This document shows positions 47,658-57,918 of a stretch of 64,000 nucleotides of DNA, piece after piece. The DNA comes from Parasponia andersonii (taxonomy: Eukaryota; Streptophyta; Magnoliopsida; Rosales; Cannabaceae). The notes under the pieces were generated by a model. The model saw only the letters and a program-made list of their open reading frames with translations, was not told where the DNA came from and did no database searches. The stretch is taken from positions 564,132 to 628,131 of the forward strand of contig JXTB01000002.1 of assembly GCA_002914805.1 (NCBI GenBank), written 5' to 3'. Within the stretch, counting starts at the first letter, position 1. Each line of letters begins with the position of its first letter. The translations under genes were made by a program, and so were the position numbers.

Positions 47658-48880
47658 ATGAAACCCATCACCCAATACTTGGCGTTGGGGAACCTACCCG
47701 TAGCCTCCCAAGAAGCGAGGTCGATCAGACTGAAGGCTGCTAGATATTCGATGGCGAGGGGACGTCTGTATAGGAGATCAATGATGAGACCAATACTGAG
47801 GTGCATAGGTCCCGTCGAGGTGCAGAATCTAATGGAGAAAATCTACGAGGGAGCATGCGGCAACCACTCTGGCGGACGTAGCCTCGCCCACAAGGCCTTG
47901 ACGGCTAGATACTTCTGGCCATACATGATGACCGAGGCGGCCAAATTCATCAAGAAGTGTGACAAGTACCAGAGGTTCGCCCCCATGAAGTGCCAACCCG
48001 CGGAGGTGCTCCATTCGAACATAACTCCTTGGTCGTTCGTTAAATGGGGCCTGGACATCATCGGAGAGCTCCCTAGAAGTCCAAGGGGAAGAAAGTATGT
48101 CTTGTTGGCCACTGATTATTTCACTAAATGGGTAGAGGCTAAAGCCTACGCGACCGTTAATAAGGCATAAACAATTAACTTCATTTGGAAAAACATAATC
48201 TACCGATACAAAATACAGAAAGAGATACACGCTGATCATGGCATGTAATTCTAGAATGCTAAGCTTAAGGAGCTATGTGAGTTATATAATATAAGGCTCA
48301 GTTTTCATCCGTAAACTACCCTCAGGGGAACGGCCAGGCAGAGGCAACGAAAAGGCCATATTCAGTAATATTAAAAAGAACTTGCAGGAGGCTAAAGACA
48401 GGTGGTTAGAAGAGCTACCGGCCGTTGTGTGAGCCCATCGAACCACAAAGCGGAGGTCAACAGGAAGAACATCATTCGCCATGGTCTATGGTTCAGAGTC
48501 TGTGATCCCGACTGAGATTGGCCTCCCGACCCTTCGCTCCGAAGTGGTAAGAGATGCCTCACTGAACGAGCAGCAGCTAAGCCGCAACACAGACCTCCTG
48601 GAAGAAACAAGGGACATGGCCCTGATCCACCTGGCCTCGTACCATTAGCAGGCTAGGTCTTACTATGCAAAGAAGGTTAGTGCTCCTCGATTTAATGCTG
48701 AGGATTGGGTCTTGAAGGCCAGAATGGGGAATTCCTCGAAGCTAGATTCTAAGTGAGTCGGGCTCTATGAGGTGATCAAGGCGCTTGACAATGATGCATA
48801 TGTCCTGAAAGAACTCAAGATCGGGAATAGCCTACCAAACACGTGGAACGCCCAACACTTAAAAAAGTACCACGTGTGAG
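47658..48880 (+). pseudogene. Tat integrase remnant
   Basis: The zinc-binding N-terminus is visible (CGNHSGGRSLAHKAL ... FIKKCDKYQRFA). Its last Cys has become Tyr (CDKY instead of CDKC). The core starts WGLDIIGELPRSPRG with the first catalytic Asp. After a stop at 48168 the second acidic site survives only as ADHGM. YPQGNGQAEAT near 48310 carries the Glu region. The C-terminal part (48480-48880; VYGSESVIPTEIGLP, YYAKKVSAPRF, WNAQHLKKYHV) ends at a natural-looking stop at 48878. Several stops and frameshifts disable it. Confidence 0.85.
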
Positions 48881-49034
48881 ATACATGTAATTATTGTGAA
48901 ATACATGTAAATGCTTGTATTATTGAACAACTTAATTCTAAAATAAGTCAGGGTTTCTGCAACACGGACTTTTGCTTTGGATGGCTATGAAAAAGGGTTT
49001 GTCTCCAGTACCAAACCCCACGAACTATTCACTC

Positions 49035-49718
49035 ATCAAAAATTGTACTGCGGGGATCACATCGCTTGCCGACGACCCGAGAAAACGTATGAAAAGGAAA
49101 GAGCTGAGTAGTAAATGCTTGCCAGCAGACCTCATCAAAAATCATACTGCAGGGATCACATCGCTTACCGACTACCCGAGAAAACGTACGAAAAGGAAAG
49201 AGCTGAGTAAAGTAGTAAAATGCTTGCTAGCAGACCTCATCAAAAATTGTACTGTGTGGATCACGTCATTTGCCGACGACCCGAGAAAACGTACGAAGAA
49301 GAAAGAGGAAAGAGCTGAGTAGTAAAATACTTGCCAGCAGATTTCATCAAAAATCGTACTACGGGGATCACGTCGCTTACCGACAACCTGAGAAAACATA
49401 CAAAGAGGAAAGAGCTGAGTAGTAAAATGCTTGCCAGCAGACCTCATCAAAAATCGCACTGTGGGGATCATGTCGCTCGTCGACGACCCGAGAAAACGTA
49501 TGAAGAGAAAAGAGTTGTGCAACCAAAAAAATTCCCAGCAGACCTTAAAAATGATCGTACTATGGGAATCGCATCATGCAATAAAATACTTGCCGATAGC
49601 CTGAGAAAACGTACGAAGAAGAATGAGCTATGTAATCAAAAACTTGCCAGCAGACCTCGAAAATAATCATACTATGGGAATCATATCGTGCAATAAAATG
49701 CTTGCCGATGGTCCGAGA
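49035..49718 (+). repeat. Tandem array 1 in the Tat 3' region, about 99-113-bp unit
   Basis: Seven diverged copies start at about 49035, 49134, 49239, 49346, 49446, 49546 and 49659. Each holds ATCAAAAATYRTACTGYGGGG, a CGACGACCCGAGAAAACGTA block and AAAGAGCTGAGTAGTAAA...TGCCAGCAGACCTC. The unit length grows through small insertions. The open frames across it are by-products of the repeat. Confidence 0.9.
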
Positions 49719-49720
49719 AC

Positions 49721-50080
49721 ACCTTAGCTGCACGTGAGCCAAAGGCAACCAGGGCTAGGGTCTACCCGTTAGAAGCAGACCCTCCCACAGAGCACTTTAG
49801 CTGCACGTGAGACAAAGGCGAGCAGGGCCAGGGTCTCCCCATTGGAAGCAGACCCTCCTAGAGAGCACCACAGCTGCACGCGAGACAAAGATAAACGGGG
49901 CCAGTGTCCACCCGTTAGAAGCAGACCCTCCCCAGAGCACCTTAGCTGCGCATGAGACGAAGGCAAACGGGGCCAGGGTCTACTCTTTGGAAGTAGACCC
50001 TTTCCAGAGAGTGCCTTAGCTACGTATGGACTGGAAGTGAACGGAGCTAGGGCCTACCCGTTGGAAGTAGGCCAATACAA
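49721..50080 (+). repeat. Tandem array 2 in the Tat 3' region, 72-74-bp unit
   Basis: Five copies start at about 49721, 49794, 49867, 49939 and 50013. The consensus is ACCTTAGCTGCACGTGAGAC, then AAAGGCAAACGGGGCCAGGG and TCTACCCGTTGGAAGCAGAC. It directly follows array 1 but is unrelated to it. Confidence 0.9.
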
Positions 50081-50647
50081 AATCAAGCACAAAGACAGAA
50101 GTTAAAACCAAACTCTGTTTATTATTGCCTAAAATACAAAACGCGTAGTCGACAGGGACGCGAACCCGAAGGTTCTATTTGTAAGAAGCAGGTCTTAGAC
50201 GAACTCGGAGAGACACATCAGAGTGGTAACGCCATGTTTGCTCCCGATAAGAGCCGAGCCCAGACCTTTTCCTCTGCAACGATGGGTCCAAGCAGTGGTC
50301 GACCAACTCCTGGAGCTGGTTCCTAGCGCGTTCCCATTTGGGGTTAGAGAAGTTCAGCCACACATGAGGGTCGAATTCTGTCAAGATAAGTCATAACAGA
50401 GGTTATATATCCTCAAAGCCGGATGAGCCGGAACTCACATCCCGATCTTTAGAGCTAATCTTGTCAATCATAGCACGGGGAGAATTCACTAAAAACTCCA
50501 AATCATATACGATTGAGCCAGACCCAGAGGTCGACCGCACTACTGACAAGGGAATGGCATTGTATTTGATGTCCGACCCTGACCATGAATGCGGGCCAAA
50601 AAAAAAATAGGGGAATAAATGTGAGAAAAATGCGATGTTTGTATTAT

Positions 50648-53600
50648 TCAAAACAGGTGTTTACAATGAGGGTCAGCTTTACATAACACAGTTAGTACTT
50701 TACAAATACACAAAAAGTGAGAGGCTCTAGTTACCTCCGACGAGAGGAGCGCTACTAGCTTTGGCGCTTGGACCAACATCGGCGGAGGGCGGAGTACCGG
50801 AGTCAGAATCGTCGCTAGACAAAATGACCACGCCTGACCTCCGCTAGTTAAGGCGCCAAGACTGGGCTGACCACCCCGAATCTCCGCAGCTTGCTCTGGC
50901 AGACCGGAAGTGGGGTCAATCTCCTTGGTGACAGAGGCAAATGTAGAGGGCCTGTCTTTTTCTTCATCGAGCATCTTCAACACATCAGCAGGGTATACGA
51001 TGTTAATCTCATCCTCCAACTACTGCATATAGTGCCTGACAGAATAATGGTCCCTCTCGATGCTTTTCTGCTCATCGAACTGGTCTGGTGTTACCACCTC
51101 TGCATGGCCCTCGAATTCTTTGTTCTCTCAGCTAGACCTATATCTCTCCGTAGAAAGGACATCCACTTGCCTCTGGTACCTTGGCTTTAGCTTCTCCACA
51201 TCCGTCAGCTTGTCCCTCAGTACTGCTAGCCTCAGCTCTGCTTGCTGTTGTGACAAGTCAATCAAAAGAATGTTAATATCGGCAAGGTCTTCGCTGTGCT
51301 TGCGAGACAACTCCGCATGAGCACCCATCAGTTTTCTGTGACCCAAGTAAAGATGTCGGTTTACCTCGTTGGACCGATCGAGCCTATGCTACAGGGAATA
51401 GGCCCCCAGTTTGGCTTTCGCCTTGGCTTTCCTCGCCTCTTTGGCATCATCGATAGCTCTGTCGCGAGCTATGAAAGCCAGCCCCACCTTCGTCCCTGCG
51501 TTCTGCAGCTCCTGCTCTTTGACCCTGAACTCTGTTTAGGCCAGCCTGGCGGCCTTGGCTTGAGCCAACTTATTAGCCTCCACTTCGACCAACTTGGCGA
51601 CCAACTCCTCACGCCTGACCCTCTCGACGCTCAGAGCGTGAGCCACTATACTGCTGACCCTAGCCTTGTCCAGGCTCCGATACAGGTCGAAGTCCGCCCT
51701 CAACGTGGCAAGGGCGACCTCGCTCCGCTCGGCCATTGCAGTATGGGCGTTCAGCTCCCTAGTTAGCTCCCTGACATGAGAGGAGTAGAAGGATTAGATG
51801 GTGGCTAGCTATAGGATACAAGAAAGCAAGGTCAGTGTACAGTAAGTATGCCGAAAAATATGGAAGTGGCAGTCAGACGAGCCAAATCTGCGCAATGCTG
51901 TTGCTAGCGACGAGCTCAACGTTCTCCAAGGAGAGTGTCTCCAGCTCGAATTCCGCAGCTAGACCCTCTCCCTGGGCGTTGTCTGCGTCTGAGGAATGCG
52001 GCTCCACCCTGCCAACCGCGAAGCTGCCTTCTCCCTCCACCGGATGCACTCCAGTAGCTTCTTTCGATGCTCCCGAAGCGGCAGAGTTGAGGACGGTAGG
52101 AGGTAGGGCGTCGCTGAGCGCGTTTTCGGTGATAGCAGGGGGTGGCGCATCCTCAGCAGAAAAGGCCACGGCGACTGCTGCTACATCAGCGACTTCGGCT
52201 GCCGCTCCCCTTAGAGCCCTGCCTGAATGTGATTTTTCGATCTTGTCTTGACCAAACCCCCCTAACGGACCGCTGTGCACAAACCTTCTCCTCCTCATGA
52301 GGGTTAGCATAGCCCCGACGTCATCGCTGTCAGAAGAGGGGGTAGCCCTGCCCCTCTTCTCCGCCGGGCTTTCCTTCCCTTTGGACGAATCGACCTCGCG
52401 ATCCCGCTTTATCGGGACTGGGGGAGGGGAAGACAGCCGAGATTTCAACCTCGGAGCCCCCCCGTTGAGCTCGGTAATCTCCCCACGGGGGTAGGCAGTG
52501 CCAGACCACGCGCCGGTCCTCGAACTAGAGTTGGGGGCAGAAGAGGTCAGAGCAGCGAGTTCCTCGTGCAGGCTCGAAGGCGCCCCCTTGCCATATACGA
52601 CCTTTATGGCCAGCATCTCCCGAGTCGGAGGTCCGCTCGCCTTGGAAGAGGGGACCACAGGTGTTTAACCACCGGGTGAGAACAAGCCCTCCCGGGCATC
52701 ATTCGAGCATGTTCTTAGGGTGACAACTCCCTGCCCCCCGGCTTCATTCTCCGAGAACACCACCAGATACCGACCAGCGGGGACCTTGGAGTGAGTTTTG
52801 TGCACAACGGCACTCCCCTTGACTAGGGAGGGGTCTGCCGAAGGGCCTGCATCAGAATCTGTAAAGAGTAAGCAACGTGGTTAGAACGTAGCCATGACCT
52901 GATCGACGGAGCCCTAGGATGCGAAAATGAACTCACTCTTAACCCTCTTGGGGGCAACGGTTTCCTCTCTACGAAGCCTGACACACTTCTCGGCCACAAG
53001 CCTCACCACCTTTTCGAGCTCGTGGCTGGTCGGTGCCACCAGGTCGTTGGAACCCGCCAGCCGGCTCGAGACCGTAATCTGACGACCCACCATGGTGATG
53101 CAACTCTGCTCATCCCGGCAGAACCAGTTTAGAGCCGAGGCGTCAAGCTGGCTCTGCATGTGTTTTGTGATGACCCAGGTGTCCAGCGGGAAGAGATCCT
53201 AGGCATCATGTTCATTACCTGGGGATTCAGGACGACCTGGATGTATCGGCAATCCCTAGAGGATCTAAAGATGACGATCCCCTCCAGCTCCTTGAGCCGC
53301 CCAGCCGACAGTTGCGGCTCAAACCTACTTTCCTCCGTAGAGGCTGCACAAGGCGAAATATCATGAGCAATAATATACGAGGTATACATAGACCCAAAAA
53401 AAAAATCACAACCTAGTACTTTGCAGAAAAAACGAAGGAACTTGGAAGCGCTCCCCATTCACCCAAGGAGAGCACCACGCCTCTCCGATGGCATATAGCT
53501 TAGAGTGGAAGTCCCATTGCTTATCCGACCTCAGTAAGCCCCAGAAAATATGGCGTCCCGGGAGCGGCTGAAGGTAGAAAATGGGGTAGGAGCTCTTTTT

Positions 53601-53966
53601 AGGGATGAGGGTGAGCTTGTAAGCATAAAAGACCACATCCAGGTCAATATGCATGTTAAGGAGAACTGACAGAGCAAAGAGCCCCATCAAGATCATGACC
53701 TCGTTAACGTTCAGCTGCATCGGGTGAATCCCTATCAGAGCGAAGAACTGATAGATCAGGGGAAGAAGGGGAAACTGCAGCTATTCCAGGTGCCTCCTTC
53801 CCAAGATGATAGAGCCTTCAGGGGCAGAGGGGCAAAGGTACCAATCCGCGGGGCCCTCGATCCTTTGTAATGTAACTCTGCCAGGGAAGCAGAACTGCCT
53901 CCTCAGTGAGTCTAACTCCGAAACTACGACGGAGCAGAGCTTCTGATTCTAGTTTGAAGCCATCAT
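50648..53966 (-). pseudogene. Antisense gene of the Tat element (gag-like / coiled coil), decayed
   Basis: On the minus strand a frame starts at tandem ATGs (53966 and 53963) and can be followed for about 180 codons to 53406 with only two stops. It has ELDSLRRQF, GPADWYLCPSAPEGSII, FPLLPLIYQFFALIGIHPMQL and a later SDKQWDFHSKLYAI segment. This is the look of the plant 'putative gypsy type transposon' domain (Transposase_28). Downstream on the same strand are 52914-53159 (HELEKVVRLVAEKCVRLRREE), a 261-codon Ser/Pro/Ala-rich low-complexity stretch at 51873-52658, and Ala/Glu/Lys-rich coiled-coil segments at 51128-51736. The last piece lies at 50648-51019. Short introns probably separate them. 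Antisense genes downstream of pol are known in Tat elements such as Grande. The role of the product is unknown. Confidence 0.65.
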
Positions 53967-54086
53967 TCTGGATACGATCAAAAGGAGCAAAAGGTTCTAG
54001 CAAAGGGGAAAGTAGGAAACCCTAAGATTTTAGAAAGCTAGAAGACTTAGAGATTTTGGTAAAGTAAGAAACGAGTGTAAATGCAG

Positions 54087-54094
54087 TTTTTATA
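54087..54094 (-). promoter_or_regulatory. TATA box of the antisense gene
   Basis: On the minus strand CCCCTCTATAAAAACTGCAT places a consensus TATAAAAA about 120 bases before the antisense ATGs at 53966, outside the LTR. It suggests the antisense gene had its own promoter. Confidence 0.55.
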
Positions 54095-54307
54095 GAGGGG
54101 GAGCCGAAAAGTCCCCCTTGGAAAGGAACAGTGTGAAGCAGGCTGAAGCACTAGAATTTCAAAAATCTGAAAAGAATCGTGACACGGGATAGCGTGCACC
54201 AACGTCGGTAATTGAGAAAACATGATGGTAAGGGGCCACGTGTATCTCTTAAATTGAAGGGCTGGAGATACGATTTCCCCATTTGATGGATGCGAGTCCA
54301 TCAAATA

Positions 54308-54322
54308 AGGAAATGGGGGCAG
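54308..54322 (+). promoter_or_regulatory. Polypurine tract
   Basis: AGGAAATGGGGGCAG lies directly before the 3' LTR, at the position where plus-strand DNA synthesis would be primed. Confidence 0.75.
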
Positions 54323-54323
54323 T

Positions 54324-55109
54324 TGTAGGGCCCGTTCCTAGATCATGTAACACGTGGTCGATTAAGTGGCAGAGCAGGTCACAAGGGGGGCACGTCATCC
54401 GACGCGTGTCCAGAGTAACCATTTAAAAGCCACGTGAGTCACACGTGATACCGCATGGTCCCGTGGGCTGTCCGAGGCCAGGGCCGAATCCATCCCAGAC
54501 CCTGGACGGTTCGGCCCAATCCAGTTCTTGCCTCGACAGTTGGAGTTCAGAAGCCTCGAGGGTCTTCCGCCAGAAGACCACAGGAGGCAACGCGCTACTC
54601 CAGACCCAGACAAGGCATTTAATGCGATCCTGGGTAGGTGCGCACATTGGGCAAACCGTCCTGACAGAACAGCAGTTTGTCAAAGTCTCGCCTCCGACAG
54701 GCCTAAGTCGTAGGGGATGGCGAAAAGCAGGCCACGACGATACAAGGAAAATCACATAATCCCGGCCCGTAATCTCTAGAGTAAGTCATGGTGGGAAAAG
54801 GTACTCAATCCTGGGATTGAGAGCCGGGAAAAGCTCCCAGTTCCAGGCTTATGTATATAAGTCTTGCTTCTCCATCGAAAAAAAGAGATGAAGTTTGACA
54901 TATAAAAGGAAAAACTAAATCTTTACTTCTCAGCCTCAGGGATAAACATCTGACTTAAGCATCGGAGAGTCTTTGCAAGTGGCCACCTCCGTCTCTCCGA
55001 CTCGACTTGAAGTAAAAAGCATGCTGGGATAGCAAGGATACGTGGACAGTTGGTAAATACAACATCAGCAATTCAAAGACACGTGGATAGCTAGTAAGAA
55101 TCGCACCAA

Positions 55110-55111
<2 letters not shown>
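54324..55111 (+). repeat. 3' LTR of the Tat element (788 bp)
   Basis: Starts TGTAGGGCCCGTTCC and ends GCACCAACA, with the TATA box at about 54852-54860. It is collinear with the 5' LTR throughout. Confidence 0.95.

Positions 55112-55161
<50 letters not shown>
55112..55161. repeat. (TA)n microsatellite at the Tat insertion site
   Basis: CTATATA repeats the left flank and continues as an uninterrupted TA run. The element entered, or was later followed by, a TA tract. Confidence 0.9.
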
Positions 55162-55165
<4 letters not shown>

Positions 55166-55707
55166 AGATAGATATAAAGGCTATCGCTATATATATAAGT
55201 TGAGATTTCGGACCAACTTCAAATTACTATAGAGGCCGGGTTATTAAACCTATATGTCGCACCCACACGAAAAAGAGTAAACTAATTATAATAAAATTGA
55301 CTTATTTTTTTTCACATGAAGTCTTTAAGAGGCTAAGGCTGGTCGATGTTACCACTTTGGATATGTTAATGTAATATCATATAGACAGTTGACCCTGAAA
55401 AGACCCATGCGCTAGAATATTCCCACACCTTAGAGATAATGATACGGGGCTTGAATCTTGAGACTGCATGCGGTATGAGTGAACCAAAATGCCCATTGCA
55501 AAAGGTATCGACTGCCACCTAACTTGGTCATGTACATGTCAATATATGTGTGTGTATATATATATATATATAAATATATGTATATATATATATACACACC
55601 AAGTTCTATTATTTTATGTGCCAATGTTACTCTCTTATCTTATTTAAAACACAATTAACAACGTTTCCTCGTGCGGTATAACTTCTCTCTCTCTCTCTCT
55701 CTCTCTC
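55162..55707. other. No gene; CT and TA microsatellites
   Basis: TA/TG-rich tracts lie at 55545-55598 and a (CT)n tract at 55682-55708. A patch near 55440-55475 (GGGGCTTGAATCTTGAGACT) has weak tRNA-like character only. Confidence 0.5.
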
Positions 55708-56073
<366 letters not shown>

Positions 56074-56125
56074 AAGGATTAATTACTACAACATAACCTC
56101 ATAAAAGCTAGCTCTTATTATCTAA

Positions 56126-56440
56126 TAGAGTGGTATATTATCGCGTGAATTGTAAAAAAAATACCCTCAAATTTGAGTGTTATGTAATTTAAATCATTAA
56201 ATTTGAATTCTGCAAAATAATATTACGAGATTAAGAATTTTTTTCTTAAATTAACTTTTTGATCAATTTTATTTACCAAAAAATAATAATTTTTTCTATT
56301 AAAATTGGATTAATTCTTATTATTATCTTTAATTTATTTGAGAACATTATTATCTTTTATCAATTAAAATTACTCAAAAAAATCTATTTAATATAAAATT
56401 TTTAAAATTTTTAATAAATTTAAATGGACTCAGAATACTT
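56126..56440. mobile_element. MITE family M2, copy 3
   Basis: TTTGAGTGTTATGTAATTTAAA, CTGCAAAATAATATTACGAGATTAAGAATTTTT, TTTTTGATCAATTTTA and the poly-AT core align with the copy at 22990. The right inverted end is decayed. It lies about 0.7 kb upstream of the sulfate transporter start codon. Confidence 0.5.
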
Positions 56441-56950
56441 TTTTCAGTTTATTTTATTATATATTTATAATATTAATCATGACAACCTAACGACCAACTT
56501 ATACAAGTGTCATCAAAATTACAACCCACCGAGCTGACATTTAGCACCCCTAGAGTCTTTCACTTAATCCCCCCAAATCTTCACTTCGATCTGCCGATTG
56601 TGACCGACCCCTGTGCGGCAACTTGCTCTCCCTCGGAGCCAATCACCGCGAACCACGTGCACTTCATGCCACGCTCCTATTGGTAAAGAGGTCACCATGC
56701 TCTATACCATAACCGATCAGCTCTGTATATACATAGCATATAATACTATTTTTCGCGTCCTAATTTGCTGTTTGCATCTTCAACACTAGGCCTCTAATCC
56801 AAACTGGTCTATCCTCCGAGTTAAAAACAATGTACATACATGTGACGCATCCAAATTGGATGGTCAAGGATTTTGGCTGACATGCCACGTGGCATTTCAA
56901 CGTGTGGGGTCCAATAAGCACTTAGAATATGTTACAACCCAGAAACACCC
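56441..56950 (+). promoter_or_regulatory. Promoter-proximal region of the SULTR gene
   Basis: GC content rises relative to the repeats. A palindromic G-box GCCACGTGGC lies at 56884-56893, with CCACGTGCAC near 56655 and CAACGTGTGG near 56899. CACGTG cores are bound by bZIP and bHLH factors and underlie ABA- and light-responsive elements, so stress or light control is possible but not shown. Confidence 0.5.
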
Positions 56951-56957
56951 CCACCTT

Positions 56958-56966
56958 TTATATAAA
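56958..56966 (+). promoter_or_regulatory. TATA box of the SULTR gene
   Basis: TTATATAAA, about 160 bases before the ATG, implies a transcript start near 56990 and a 5' UTR of roughly 135 bases. Confidence 0.65.
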
Positions 56967-57126
56967 GCTAGTTACTCCTCCTTGAGCCTCATCTCACAGT
57001 TGTAAGCATGCAAATAAGCATATAAGCTTAGCCTCATACTTAGAGATAGTAACGCTATATATCTTCACAAACTACTGCATATTAAAACTTCATATTATTC
57101 TTGTGTGTTACCTTAATCATTTTGAA

Positions 57127-57879
57127 ATGGTGGGCAACGGAGAAAATTACGAATATGGCCCTCACCGGGTGGCGATTCCTCCGGCGAAACCGTTCTTCAA
57201 GGGACTGAAGTCGTCCCTAAAGGAAACATTCTTTCCCGACGACCCATTTAGGCAGTTCAAGAACCAGTCGTGCCTTAGACGACTCGTGCTGGGGCTTCAA
57301 TACTTCGTGCCCATCGTAGAATGGGCTCCTCGTTACACTTTCGAGTTCTTCAAAGCCGACCTCATTGCTGGGGTCACTATTGCCAGTCTTGCAGTTCCTC
57401 AGGGAATAAGCTACGCTAATTTAGCCAACTTACCTCCTATTCTTGGCCTATGTAAGTAAAATAAGAACTAACTATATTTGTACTTTGGATACAAGATGAT
57501 AAATCTGTGTATTGGAAATTTAATGAACGCAGATTCGAGCTTTGTGCCACCGTTGGTGTACGCGATGTTGGGTAGCTCTCGGGATTTGGCAGTGGGGACA
57601 GTGGCGGTTGGATCGCTTCTGTTAGCTTCGATGTTGGGGAAGGAAATTAGCCCTACTGAAAACCCAAAGCTTTATGTTCAGTTGGCTATCACCGCTACTT
57701 TCTTCGCTGGTGTTTTTCAGACTGCTCTTGGACTCTTAAGGTGAAAATGAGTTGTTTATTATTATTATATATTATAATTATTACTATTACTTATTTTGGT
57801 TCGTATATAATTTTTTTTTTTTTCCATATACATATGTATATGTTTGTGTGTTTTTAAATTAGATATTTGATGAAAGTAG

Positions 57880-57918
<39 letters not shown>

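Larger units (their letters stand above)
42508..55111 (+). mobile_element. Ty3/gypsy LTR retrotransposon of the Tat lineage, 12.6 kb
   Basis: Two direct LTRs (42508-43288 and 54324-55111), a primer-binding site and a polypurine tract frame a degenerate gag-protease-RT-RNaseH-archaeal-type RNaseH-integrase series. Integrase last places it in Ty3/gypsy. The extra RNase H between the ancestral RNase H and the integrase is the hallmark of the plant Tat clade (Retand, Ogre, Grande and relatives). The long non-pol 3' region with tandem repeats and an antisense gene also fits that clade. CTATATA occurs on both sides of the insertion, covering the expected 5-bp target duplication. On the right it merges into a (TA)n tract. 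Every pol domain has stops or frameshifts, so the copy cannot move by itself. Confidence 0.93.

Noticed and set aside
48972..49666. Several 110-116-codon frames on both strands
   Set aside because: They follow the 99-113-bp tandem units and repeat the same peptide; array 1 of the Tat element, not a gene.
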